Of a stretch of DNA of 64,000 nt, positions 1 through 60,560 are shown piece after piece. Location: positions 6,186,356-6,250,355 of the forward strand of contig NC_090943.1 of NCBI RefSeq assembly GCF_040807025.1. The letters run 5' to 3'. The position numbers and the translations under genes are program-made. Within the stretch, counting starts at the first letter, position 1. The number at the start of each line of letters is the position of its first letter. The notes beneath the pieces were generated by a model. That model searched no databases and was not told where the DNA came from. It worked only from the letters and a program-made list of their open reading frames with translations. This DNA comes from Struthio camelus. Lineage: Eukaryota > Chordata > Aves > Struthioniformes > Struthionidae.

Positions 1-608
1 TACAAGCAGCAACTTCACTCCCAAAGTCAACTGCTGCCTTCTCAATCCAGAACTGCTTGGCAGAAGCAGATCTTGGTTCAAATCCACAACCAACCCGTGG
101 TTCAAATCCATTCTCCCCTCTGTGTTGATTTATGAGCAAAGCCAAAGGCCCCCCATCTTTGCCAAAGCACGGTCAAGTCAAGGGGGTTAATGAAGCTGGC
201 AAGACAGATGTATGAGAGGAGAGTTCAAGGCAGCTGTTCCCTTCCACCTTTAGTAGCACACATAGCAGCACTATGTCTATTTATTAGGACATGGTTGCTT
301 CTTTCTATGTGAATGTTCAGATTATGAAATTCAGCAGCATTTCCAAAAATCCTAGACACAGAATACCGTGATTCCCAATCATTTGTGTTCATTAAGCCAT
401 TGAGCTTTCCTGTAAGGCGAGGGAATCTCATCAGATTGGTTGATTTTCACTTCACGCAATGAATCTTTTACTGCAACTGAGGAGGATGCTGACACATACA
501 GATCTAAGCTGACTGTATTCAGAGGCTGATCCATTTGAAACAAAACAATCCCTGAAGAGACAGGCAAGCTAGAAACCCCCTTAAACTTCAGGAAGAGGAA
601 ACACTTAC
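1..608 (-). other. ACAA1 intron 6, incomplete
   Basis: Runs off the left edge. I looked for the next exon (human ITSENVAERFGI) on the minus strand and did not find it here. No repeat or other gene was recognised. Confidence 0.7.
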
Positions 609-707
609 CCCATAGGAATAAGGCAATCTTGAGCTTTGCTGTTCTCCATCATCCTAGAACTGATATCACCAGGGTTGTTCCCACTTCTGAGGGACATTGT
701 TTCCACG
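609..707 (-). CDS. ACAA1: ACAA1 coding exon 6 (residues 158-191)
   Basis: Codes for VETMSLRSGNNPGDISSR and then MMENSKAQDCLIPMG, aligning with the human segment from VESMSLADR to DCLIPMG. Acceptor GTCTAG, donor GTAAGT. It is the last ACAA1 exon visible. Confidence 0.93.
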
Positions 708-3700
708 CTAGACACAGAGGGAAAATTTGAATTTGCTACCGCTGCTTTCATACTACATTTACAATAATTGTTCAATTAAGACAGATATAAAATCAGCATC
801 TTGATGACATTCTTTCCTATTACTCCATAGGAACGCAGACGGTAATTAAAACCTGGCTCAGGTACAAGCTGCTCAATCATCAATATAAGTATTAACAAGA
901 AAGGAAAACAGATTGCCAGATTAAATTGTTCCTCGCTTTACTAGAACAGGATACCAACGTCAACAGTTAATTTCTTGTGTTTTCACAGCCTACGAAGGAA
1001 TCGCTAACTATTCTGGCACTCTCGTCTCCAAACGTAATGAGAAACCTAAGGTTCTTGGGCTGGAGTTTCCAGTGAAATTATCACTGGTATAAAGATACCC
1101 GTTACAGCTTAAAAACTGGCTGGCAGTATATTAATGTAAGCATGAGGCAAACCAGAAGAAGCAGCTTAACAAGTTATGTCATTTGTATTTTGCAATAAAA
1201 AGAATTTGAGATGCTAGAGGCTGCAGTCTTTGGCCTACAAGTGAGTTAACACATTCAAGACTGTACTGCACAAACACAAAGCGATCACCTAACACCAATA
1301 AGTTTTGGTAAAGTCAGGCTACACCAAGAAGTCCAAGACAGAAGAGGAATTTACTTATACTCTGCACCATGCTTGTGTACATTAATACAGAAAGAGTAAT
1401 TAACAAAGAGAAGATATTCCTGGAAAATGCAAGGCAAGCGGACAATAAGGCTTTTTCCCCCAAGCAGCTTAAATAGCTGATAGTGCATACTAACTCTAAC
1501 TTAGGCCACTGCATTACTTGACTTCAACTGCATCTGCTCCCGAGTAGAGGGTACAGAATCAGGCCTTAAATTAGATCAAACTGCATCTAATGCATTTTGC
1601 GTTGGAAATCATGCAATGTCTCCACGTACAGAGTACAAGCGAGTCTGCTCAGGGGGAGAACTTGACTTGGGATAAAAAGCAGTCACAAAAACTATTTGTA
1701 ATGATGGATTCCACGTCTACTGTAGCTGCGCAGCTGACAGAGGCAAGAAAACTTCCCTCAGTGAAACCCAGTGCCTTGTGTGCTCAAAGGTGCAAGGGCT
1801 GGATCTCAAACCCTTAGAGCCATTCAGGACCCTTCAGCATATCATTTTGGTGGATCTTGCCAAGCAACAAGGAAGCAAAGGGAAGGACTGAAAAGCATAA
1901 CACATTCAAACAGAAGTGTCCCCCGTGATCACCAAGCTGCTCAGCGTACATCAGGAAAACACGCCTGTCTTGCTCAGCCATTTATTGCATAACTGTCCAA
2001 GAGGGGAAAAGGGGTTCTCAGCAGCACCAGATCTTGCTCAGCCTGATACGTGCAGTTATCAATACATTGTAAAGATAAAAAGTTTTTCTAAAGGCTACAG
2101 GGTGACTGTGTGTGGTAATAATCCAGGAAAGACTGAGAGTCACCGAAGCAAAGAAAACAAGAAACCTACTACGTTAGCCTCCGGACTTTCTTTAGACTCA
2201 GTTACTTTCTGTAACTCACTCTTCTGAAGCGAACGTGCATGTGGTCACTAGTATTTCTCTAAAGCCAACCTAACATTCATATCATCCTCTGAAAAATAAA
2301 TGCTTCCTATGACTGTAGGACAGAAGGGAGGCACAGCATTCCCATTCAGTGCAGAAGAACGTCTCCTACGAGACTGTGCAATGGTTATTAGCACAAACAG
2401 GACGGTTTTTTTGTCCAAGATAGCTCCTGGGATTCTAACGACTTCCATTAATAGGAGGCTAGTTAAAGCACTAATTACAGGCTCTTTCAGGCTGTCTGAG
2501 CTCTGCACACAAGTGGCACCCTACAGCAGGGACATAAATGATAAAAAATAGGGTTTCTGCATGCTTCTAAGAGATACTTAAGCAAGAGCCAAGATTGAAC
2601 AGCCTGTTACTGCAACCCCAGGAGATATGTCACTAAGATCAAAACTTCCAAGGAGTTAAAGGATTTTCAAGTACCCTCCCTCACACCCTTTCAGATGACC
2701 CAATTCTCTGAGAAGTACTCAGAAGCATCTGGAAATGCATGTATCACATCTGCAGCCATCACTTAAGTTCAGGCCCCAATTTCAGAGTTAATTCAACCCT
2801 TTGTTAAACAAGGACAGTATCTATCTCCTGGGGGGTGCACAGAGATCTGCTTGGAAGGGATTTCTCATATTTATATGAGGAATGATAATTCCTCATACAA
2901 GAGCTGATGCAGAAGGACAAATTACTACTTTCAAGAAGCCTCAGTAAGTGCCATAAAAAGATCTTCTTACCCACAGGCCAAGCCAATGTCATATGACCCA
3001 TTTCGGATGCCACCTGTAACAGCATTGCATAAACATTTTTACTATCATGAGGAATAAAAGCACTTTCTTTCCAGCTGCGCTTTCATGAACATCTGATGCA
3101 CCTGCTACAGCCGAAAGGGGCCTTCCCTCCTCACTCCCGCCTGCTGGAAAATGACCCCGGTCAAGGAACTGATCTGGCTGAAGACTAATCATGTCCTCAC
3201 ATGCAACTGGAGAGGACAGGACTGAGCGTATTAGAAGCTGCCCAATGTAGAACAATAGTACAACTCATCCTCAGAAAAATCAAGGTTATTTTTCTAGGTG
3301 TAAACTCAGCCTCTCCTTTTGGACAAATTGCAGAGGAGACTTATGAACGTATACAAGATATTTTAGCTACCACTTTGACAGAGAATAATCAGAGACCCTT
3401 AGTGGAAACGTTCCTTCCGGTTTCAAGGACATAAAAGGGTTCAACCAAAACCACAATGAAAATTAATAACGGCAGAAGAAATTATCACCATTTTTACTGC
3501 TCAAAGAGATTGGAGGACAAACCTCCAACAGAAGAAATGAGTGCTGGTGGGTGCAATGAATCTGAACTGAGTGTCCATAACACTCAATACTCACTTACCA
3601 GCTATATTGATAAGAGCCTGCAACCCAGAGGAGCAGAGCCTGTTAACACTGGCGCAAGGTACGGTCTCTGGGATACCACTAGAACAGAAGACAGCATTGG

Positions 3701-6646
3701 CAAGGATTCAGTAACAAAAATCGCACAACAAGCTGCACATCTAAAGACAATGTTAAGCTGCTTAATTAAACTTTAACCCTGAAATTTAGACTAAGATGAA
3801 GATCGATCCTATTATATGTTTTTTGACCTATCTGGTCCTGCACCAAGAGAAAGTAAAGGTCATATAACTTCAAAATTTAATTTGTAAGTGGATTAGCATG
3901 CTGTTTCCCCACAGGTCTGTCTTCAGCAAAATTCTCTGTAAGCAGCTCCCCCTTACACATCCAGATCCTGAGCTACTGAGCTAGGTAAAAGCTTAGGTAG
4001 GGTCCAGAAACGCTGAAAGGTCCTGCAGCATTCATACTTACTGGTGGACTCCGTCTGCATCCCTCCGACAGTGATTTAGCAGAAGGGAACGTCACTTAGC
4101 AATACAAACTGACCAGAATATTTGGAAGCTGGACCCAGCTCAAAACAAACCCACCTACCATCACACTGGGAAACGAACAGAAACAACTGAGACAACTCCA
4201 TAATTTCAGGCCCAAGTGGAGCAAACCGAGCACGTAGCCTTGCAGTACAGAACAGCAGCGGGTACAGTTAGGGACCCGAAAAATGAGATCTTCCACCCAA
4301 AGGGCCAGCACGAACAGATTAATCCACCTCAACTCTGCCTTCCTGGGAAGGCTGCCAGGAGCGAGTGAATCGCTCTTACCTCAGTTGCTGGCCCTTGCTG
4401 CTCCCCCTGCTCCGCTGATGAAGAGATTAGGGGAGCAATACACTAAGCACGTGGAGTAACATTTGTCTGGAAAGGCAGCTCCTCACAACACTGCCTGCCC
4501 TGCTTCTCCCTTCAGGAATCTCTGAACTCTCGATCCAAGTCTAATTTCTAGGCCAAAGTTGATTAGCCTTAACTTCCTAGCAGTGCATGAGCTTTATCGC
4601 AGCCTCTGACCCAGTGCTGCTCGGTAGCCAAGGCCTGAGAAGACAAGAAGGAGCCTCGATCTGGTTGAGAGTTTACCTTAGAAATTGTGCAATTCTTGCA
4701 ATCAAAGCACCAGCTCCAGGCTGCAGCACGTTTCCTGAGCGCAAAGATACAATTCCGGTCAATTAGGTGCATTTCCCTAGCTCTTTTGTTTGCTGTAGAC
4801 ATTTAAGGGATGTAAATATCACCACAGGCTGGTATCATCTGACACCTATATCAGAGCCCAACACTTAACAGAAGAGCCATAAAGGATGTACTAATTCCAT
4901 AAACCTAATGCTACAGCATTAATCCCTCCCAAACCCCAACTACCCGCTAGTCTCCTATCAGACACAAGGAACAGCCCACTCCAAGGAGCTATCCAGAACG
5001 AGGAGTTTCACGGCAGCACAGAAATCGTTCACTCACCAACACAGATATCTCCCAGGGCCTCAGGACGAAGCTTGACGTCTTGAAGGACAGCTGTCATAAC
5101 AGCAGACAGCAGCTCGTCGGGTGTAGTGTCCTGAAAGCACAGGGGATTAGCGTTACCTAACGAGCACCAGTAACTGCCTTGTCACTGGCCACCTTCACAC
5201 TGCTTCAGGGGGTCAGCGCATGATCCACACGAGCTTGGACAGCCTTACCCCACTTTTCAGCTCCCGGTCTTACGACTGATGTAGTCTTCCTATGAAATCA
5301 GACCTATCCTGTACGTTTTTTCCTCTGGGTGTTTTGCAAGCAGTGTAATACGTGCTGCTTTCTTACCTAGCTGGGTTTTATAAGACGCTTTGTAGGACTT
5401 CCAAAGCCAAATAACTTTATTAACTACAATGAGTTATATGGCGAGACTTCAGCAAGGCAGAGCCTCCGGGTTCACGTTGTGAATGAAGCAAGTCTGAACG
5501 ACAGAAACTATATCCCACCAGCCGCTGAGCTCCAGCTGAACGAATTCAGGGATTTCTGCGATCAGCAGTGTCTGACATAAACCTAGAAACCGGTTTCAAT
5601 TAACAACCCAGGAACATCACTAAGGCAGGACGGAAAGCACCACCAGTGCCACAAGGTGTGTTTTGAGGGATGAAAAGCAACGCCAACTGTTTGAGGCCAA
5701 CGTCGCACCGCGTTCCCGTCGCCGGTGGCCGTCAGGACCGCGTCCCGCAGCTCGGCTGGGAAAGGCCTGATCCAGGAGAGGGTGGCTGGCACGTGCAGGG
5801 TGCAGTCGGTGCCCCGGGAGCCGGATCGTTCGGACAGTCGCTCCGCTTCCCAGCGGCGGGTAACAGCGGGGGCAGCTCGGCCAACACGCACCTTGGGCTT
5901 TTTAGGCATCCTGGTGGCAGTGCCACAATGATGATGAGAGGGAGCGAGTGGGGGCCAGCACCCCAGGGTGGGGACTCAGCACCCTGGGGGAAGGCTGGCA
6001 GGGGATCCCAGCACCCAGGGGAGGGCAGGTATGAGACTCCAGCAATTTGGGGAGGGGGGTTCAGCCACGGGGGTGGGAACAGGAAGACTCAGCACCCCAG
6101 TGGGGACTGCTGGAGGGTCCCAGCACCCAGGGGTGGGGCAAGTATGGGCCCTCAGCACTTTGGGGGGGGGGAGGGGGGCTCAACAACTGGGATGGGAGCA
6201 GGAGGCCCCAGCACCTTTGGGGGGGGGGCAGGCAGGGGGTCCCAGCACCCGGAGAGGGGGTCCAGCACCCAGAGAGGCAGCTAGAAGGTCCCGGCAGGCA
6301 GGAGGTGAGCAGGGGACCCAGCACCCCCGAGGGTCCCAGCACCCTGGGGGGAGTCAGCACCCGGAGGGGGCGGCATTTGGGGGCGGGGGGGGGGAGACCC
6401 AGCACCCGGAGGGGCCCGTAGGAGCCGGCTCCCCGCCCTAGGCCGTACCTTGAAGCCGCCGCGCTTGGCGCGGCCGATGGCGGTCCTCCGCCCGTGCACC
6501 ACCACCACATCGTCGGGGCGGCCGGTCGAGGCGACCCCGCTCCCGCAGGGCGCGGCCTGCAGCTCCGCGCCGGCCGCAGGGCCCGGGGGGGCCCCGCCGA
6601 GGTGCCCCAGCACCACCCGCACCCGCCGCATCGCCTCGGCCGCCAT
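609..6646 (-). CDS. ACAA1: ACAA1, peroxisomal 3-ketoacyl-CoA thiolase, 5' part (exons 1-6; continues past left edge)
   Basis: ACAA1 cleaves 3-ketoacyl-CoA with CoA to give acetyl-CoA and a shortened acyl-CoA, the last step of peroxisomal beta-oxidation. Six exons on the minus strand (6449-6646, 5037-5130, 4677-4734, 3599-3678, 2971-3013, 609-707) join in frame with GT-AG borders to 190 codons plus two bases. The N-terminus carries a type 2 peroxisomal targeting signal, R8-V9-x5-H15-L16, as in the human protein. VVVVHGRRTAIGRA and TPDELLSAVMTAVL match the family. The active-site cysteine is C132 in VNRLCSSGLQ, equivalent to human C123, and GGIRNGSYDIGLACG follows. The remainder of the protein, including the C-terminal active-site motifs, lies at coordinates below 1. 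The first Met (6646) makes the N-terminus nine residues longer than human; the Met at 6631 gives a length nearer to human. No frameshift or stop is seen. Identity is firm; species-level orthology rests on motif comparison from memory. Confidence 0.95.
708..2970 (-). other. ACAA1 intron 5
   Basis: About 2.3 kb of AT-moderate unique sequence. Short open frames on both strands have no recognisable product. Nothing else is seen. Confidence 0.7.
2971..3013 (-). CDS. ACAA1: ACAA1 coding exon 5 (residues 144-158)
   Basis: A 43-base exon coding for GGIRNGSYDIGLACG, nearly identical to human ACAA1. Acceptor TTACAG, donor GTAAGA. Phases (1 in, 2 out) agree with exons 4 and 6. Confidence 0.94.
3014..3598 (-). 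other. ACAA1 intron 4
   Basis: 585 bases between exons 5 and 4, with no recognisable element. Confidence 0.75.
3599..3678 (-). CDS. ACAA1: ACAA1 coding exon 4 (residues 117-144), active-site Cys
   Basis: Codes for GIPETVPCASVNRLCSSG followed by LQALINIAG. C132 is the acyl-accepting cysteine. The residue before it is Leu where human has Gln. Acceptor TTCTAG, donor GTAAGT. Confidence 0.94.
3679..4676 (-). other. ACAA1 intron 3
   Basis: About 1 kb. An open frame on the minus strand near 4,100-4,330 has no thiolase similarity and is treated as chance. Confidence 0.7.
4677..4734 (-). CDS. ACAA1: ACAA1 coding exon 3 (residues 98-117)
   Basis: A 58-base exon coding for GNVLQPGAGALIARIAQFLS, matching the human segment with conservative changes. 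It lies between a CTCAG acceptor and a GTAAAC donor, and its phase fits both neighbours. Confidence 0.94.
4735..5036 (-). other. ACAA1 intron 2
   Basis: 302 bases between exons 3 and 2; nothing notable. Confidence 0.75.
5037..5130 (-). CDS. ACAA1: ACAA1 coding exon 2 (residues 67-98)
   Basis: Codes for DTTPDELLSAVMTAVLQDV and then KLRPEALGDICVG, almost the same as human ACAA1. The acceptor is CTTTCAG and the donor GTGAGT. The exon ends one base into the Gly codon completed by exon 3. Confidence 0.95.
5131..6448 (-). other. ACAA1 intron 1
   Basis: Holds the right-hand part of the promoter CpG island and the G-rich minisatellite at 5,940-6,420. The part from 5,131 to about 5,640 is ordinary unique sequence. 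Confidence 0.75.
5940..6420 (+). repeat. Degenerate G-rich minisatellite in ACAA1 intron 1
   Basis: Units built around CCCAGCACC followed by a G-run recur roughly every 20-50 bases, for example near 5,957, 6,010, 6,118, 6,208, 6,240, 6,265 and 6,315. Many runs of four or more G lie on the plus strand, which is the template strand of ACAA1, so G-quadruplexes are plausible. Units vary in length and sequence, so this is an old or fast-changing VNTR. The clean open frames crossing it are a by-product of the repeat. Confidence 0.8.
6449..6646 (-). CDS. ACAA1: ACAA1 coding exon 1 (residues 1-66)
   Basis: The exon begins MAAEAMRRVRVVLGHL and ends RGGFK before the donor GTACGG (6448-6443). It carries the PTS2 import signal and the start of the thiolase N-domain. 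Both ATG 6646 and the in-frame ATG 6631 leave PTS2 intact. It lies in a CpG island. Confidence 0.93.
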
Positions 6647-6759
6647 TTCCCAGCGCCGCGCCGCGCCGCGGGGGGCGGGGCCGCCGCCGCCGGGCCACGC
6701 CCACTCATCTGCATGGGACACGCCCACACAGCGCAGCGGTTTCACTCCCTGACTAGGGT

Positions 6760-6773
6760 GGGGGGGGGGGGGG
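6760..6773 (+). repeat. Homopolymer of 14 G
   Basis: Uninterrupted G run directly upstream of the ACAA1 promoter. It is prone to length change and to sequencing error. Confidence 0.9.
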
Positions 6774-7440
6774 TGTTAGGTCTCCACCCCGGGTTCGAGC
6801 CCCGGCCCCGCTACAACCCCTTTCCCCCCAACCCCACCTGCCCTCTTAACGCTTACAATCCAGCCCCAACCCCCCCCCCCGGCTAAACCCATCCTTGTCT
6901 CACATCTGGGCCAACATGGGCACCCACCCCACTACCAGCTGTCAGCCCCCCCGGGATGAAGCCACTCGTGCAGCTTGCGCGTCTGAGAACTGAACGGATT
7001 CATCACTTCTAGTCAAAGCCGCCATCCCTGGTGGCGGCGGCGGGGAGCGGGGGGGGGGTTAAGGCCGCTGCGTGACCTCCGCCCGCCCGGCGGCACGAAC
7101 ACGGCGCTAGGCCCAGGCCCGGGGGGCGGCCGCAGCGCCTCTGTCCCCCTCGGCCGCCAGCCAAAGGCAGCCGGGAAAACATCTGTCTTCAAAAAAAAAA
7201 TAAGAATAAATAAATTTTTGTTTTTTGACACGGCATAATATTACATTCTCTTTCCCTACTTTCGTTTCGTACATCAGAACAGCACTGCGGCAAGGGTGGG
7301 TGGGGGTTTTGTTTGTTTTTAAATAATAATAACAGCAAAAGGCAAAGGCACGCGAGGAGGAGCGCGACAGCCGGCGCGCGGGCCTTGAAGCTACCTCGCT
7401 CTCCGCTCCCGGGCCAGGGCGACGCACAGGTTTTCATTTC

Positions 7441-7565
7441 ATTTATTTATTTATTTTTTTATTTAAAAAAAAAAAAAAAAAACCTCCGCCGCTGAAGGGC
7501 TGATTCAACGAAAGGGGAAAAACAGCTTAAAAACATATATATATATATATATATTTTTTTTTTTT
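7441..7565. repeat. Cluster of AT-rich simple repeats
   Basis: TTTA repeats (7,441-7,463), an A18 run (7,465-7,482), and an AT run followed by poly-T (7,534-7,565), all in a GC-rich setting. Confidence 0.85.
7442..7463 (-). terminator. Candidate poly(A) signals of the MAP3K gene
   Basis: The plus-strand TTTATT copies at 7,442, 7,446, 7,450 and 7,458 read AATAAA on the minus strand. They are the first canonical signals I found downstream of the stop at 9,470. A T-rich stretch lies upstream on that strand and a GT-containing stretch (CCTGTGCG) just downstream. This implies a 3' UTR of about 2 kb, ending some 0.8 kb before ACAA1. Simple-repeat context lowers certainty. Confidence 0.4.
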
Positions 7566-8225
7566 GGTGAAACAACACCCTCATCAGCGGACACAAACTG
7601 CTTCCCCCCCCCCGCTCTCTCTCTATCCGTCCCCCTAGATTTGGGCAGGCTGATGGATTTGGTCCTCTTTACAGGATAAAATTCTGTATTTCCTCCTGGA
7701 AGGCCTCCCGAGGAGAAGGTTTCCCCCTCTACCTACCACCACCAGGATTTGGGTTTTAACTGAAATAACTCCCATTGACCCGCGTCCGGAGCCTTTGCTC
7801 CTTTTTCGCTCTCGGAGCCGCGCGGGTCTGGACGAGGAAACGCTCCCGCCGTTTCACCGCCGGCCCGAAGGCCCCATCTCTTCCGCACGGAAGAATTCGA
7901 GGATGTGCAAAACCACACCAAGAGCCACGTTCTCCGTTTCCCCTTCGCTCCCGGCGACGCTTTCCATCTTCTATGGAAAAAATAAACCTGCGTTTGACGC
8001 GCCGGCCCGAAGCCGGCAACACCCCGGTAAGCGCTTTTTTACCCTTCGTCGAGCCGCGTGGGCACGGCGACAGGCAGCGAGGAAGCAGGAGGCGGGACGG
8101 TGCAAGTAATTTGCCCCAAATGAGCAATAGCTAATGAAGCAAGTGGCTTCCAGGGACTCTCTGCTTGCCGCCAGGTTTGCCGGCGGGTTCACGCTGGGCA
8201 AAGGACGCCGCAGCCCGACCGCGCT

Positions 8226-8276
8226 TTGGCCTTTCCCGGTTCCCCGCTGTATAAAACGGGGGCAACTGTAAGCACG
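8226..8276 (-). repeat. MIR-like SINE fragment
   Basis: GGTTCCCCGCTGTATAAAAC followed by GGGGGCAA resembles the reverse complement of the MIR core (the GTTTCCCCATCTGTAAAATG type). Only about 50 bases are recognisable. Confidence 0.4.
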
Positions 8277-8701
8277 TTGCTGGAGAAACGTGCCCTCAAT
8301 CTAGGCGTCTCCGATGTGCCGTTTGGAGGCTTCACCCTGACGGGGACCGGTGCATGGCCCTGGCCCGGCTACGCTCCTCCCGCGGCCCCGTTCCCGAAGG
8401 GCGGCAGCTCAGCGCCAGCCCCGAGTGAGCAGCGCAGCAGAACCGGGCGCAGGTTATCAGCGCGAGGATGACGAGCACGGAGTCGCCCTCATAAAGACCC
8501 CCTCCAGCTCCTGCCAAAACTCTCGCGGTTTCAGTGGGGAAAGGATGAAGAATTAGCTTGTGCTCAGCTCTGCGCGGCGCTGGCATCAACATCATTTAAG
8601 CATCCTTACCCACCGCACACCAGAGGTCCTCAGGAACCATCAACAGGCGTACCCTACAGAGACTTCCCACGTCCTGAGAAGAACCCCTCTTTCAGGCTGT
8701 T

Positions 8702-8702
<1 letters not shown>

Positions 8703-8738
<36 letters not shown>

Positions 8739-8752
8739 TACACACACGCACA
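8703..8752. repeat. (CA)n microsatellite
   Basis: About 50 bases of CA repeats with a few CG and TA interruptions. Confidence 0.92.
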
Positions 8753-9469
8753 GAGGCAAAGTCAACTCAGCTGCTGCATAATTGCGCCCGACTCCATACT
8801 TTGTGCCGAGTCGAGCATCACTCCTTGATTGTAACCGCTTAAGGCACAGAACAATATTAAGTGTAGCCCCTCTGGAGATGCTGGCTGGTCCGTCGACTTC
8901 TTGCTACCTCCAGGAGAAGGGTTCCCTTCCCCTTCCGAATGGGGAACATCCCCCCAACTCCGTGGTCTGAGGATTATCTCCTCCACCGTGGCTGACGCCT
9001 GTGTCCATTCCTTGGCGAAAGGCAGTGGTCACCACTGAGCATCTTTCTCCTCCACTGGTCCTGGGGATGCTACCAGCATCGCTGCCGTGCTGGAGGTGAC
9101 GCATCCCATTTGCCTCACTTTCCTGTGGGATAAGTAACATGGCAAGCGGGGAACCTCCCAACACCCATTGACAGCAAGGTTACTTGGTCTGAGGCCAGCA
9201 CCCGCACAGATGGGGTGTCAGGGAACTCCCTCGTTATGAATCCCCGGCAGCCAGTGGTGGCCACCATCTCCAGGCTCCGATGGTCCTGAGCGCAGCTTCG
9301 AAATCAAACAGCGCAGCGGCCGCTGAGCGGACGACGAGGCAAGATGGGACCTGCAGGGCTGCCACGAGGAACAGCCCAGGGCTGAGGTCTGATCCTCAGG
9401 GTGCAAAGGGCTGTGGGTCTGGTGGCCGCCCCCTCCCACCGGCGTTTCCCCATCCCCGCTGCCAGGGGT

Positions 9470-59964
<50,495 letters not shown>

Positions 59965-60305
59965 CGCCCCCTCAAAATCACAGCCTCCCCAAACCCTCGG
60001 ACCCGCCTCCGGCCGCCCCAGAGCCAACGGGGAAAACCCCTGGGTTAAAAGCGGGTGGTGTTTCTGGGGGAGGGTTGGGGGGGGGGGGGGAAGAGAGCAT
60101 ATTTGCTAAAAAGTGAGGAAATGGCAGCCCCCCCCTCAAAGTGAACCACTGGTGATTCAGATCCTGAAGCAGGAGAGATGCAAAGGTTTAATAACCACAG
60201 ATTCGCAGGTTTTCGATCTTATAGAGTATTTTTCGCCGCTTTTTTGCTGCACCGGCCCCAAACCCCGTTTCGGGGCTGGGTGGGCTCCAGCAAGGGCCAG
60301 GCCCC

Positions 60306-60345
60306 GTTGCCGGGGCGACCGCGGGGCCCCTGTTGCCGTGGTGAC
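60306..60345. promoter_or_regulatory. Duplicated RFX X-box-like palindrome
   Basis: GTTGCCGGGGCGAC (60,306-60,319) and GTTGCCGTGGTGAC (60,332-60,345) each fit the X-box pattern GTNRCC-N2-RGYAAC with one mismatch. They start 26 bases apart and the sequence between them is also partly repeated, so the unit looks tandemly duplicated. RFX binding is inferred from the motif only. Confidence 0.5.
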
Positions 60346-60560
60346 CACGGGGCCTGGCAGGGCGGCAGCGGGGCGGCGGCGGCGGCTCGCCGAGGCCGCC
60401 GGCGGCACGCACCCACACCAGTCAGCACCCCAAAACCGCGCTCAGGGCACGATCAGGCTTTGCACGGCCTGCAAGCGCAGAACCGAACGAAAGGGTCGTC
60501 TCAAACCTCCCCAGGGCAGGGAGGGATTGAGCGGGCCGCATCGCGGTAGCACAGGTACTA

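Larger units (their letters stand above)
5640..6750 (-). promoter_or_regulatory. ACAA1: ACAA1 CpG-island promoter
   Basis: CpG- and GC-rich stretch surrounding exon 1. Just upstream of the start codon (6,665-6,725) are a GC box (GGGGCGGGGCC) and two CCACGCCCA-type Sp/KLF boxes. No TATA box is seen. The transcription start is inferred within about 100 bases of 6,646. No PPAR DR1 element was found close to the start; a lone TGACCT half-site lies at 7,074. Confidence 0.7.
7000..8480. promoter_or_regulatory. GC/CpG-rich block between kinase 3' end and ACAA1
   Basis: Patches of high CpG (7,020-7,150, 7,370-7,420, 7,780-8,100, 8,330-8,470) are interrupted by AT and poly-A/T simple repeats. Open frames on both strands here are unrecognised and probably chance. 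It overlaps the inferred 3' UTR of the kinase. It could be a separate promoter or just GC-rich UTR; the sequence does not decide. Confidence 0.4.
6774..9469 (-). other. Spacer and inferred kinase 3' UTR
   Basis: Between the kinase stop codon and the ACAA1 promoter. It contains the GC-rich block, AT repeats, a CA repeat and a MIR-like fragment listed separately. From 8,760 to 9,469 it is unique sequence with no other recognisable gene, most simply read as 3' UTR. Confidence 0.5.

Noticed and set aside
1..608. ACAA1 exon 7 (human ITSENVAERFGI)
   Set aside because: Not found on the minus strand in this stretch; presumed to lie beyond the left edge.
6061..6729. Minus-strand 222-codon open frame over the ACAA1 promoter and minisatellite
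   Set aside because: Made of the minisatellite in one frame and of the shifted ACAA1 exon 1; the true exon 1 frame is different and ends at a splice donor.
6727..6812. tRNA-like B box (GGTTCGAGCCC) with an A-box-like sequence upstream
   Set aside because: The T stem can pair, but the acceptor stem does not and no anticodon arm is formed across the poly-G run.
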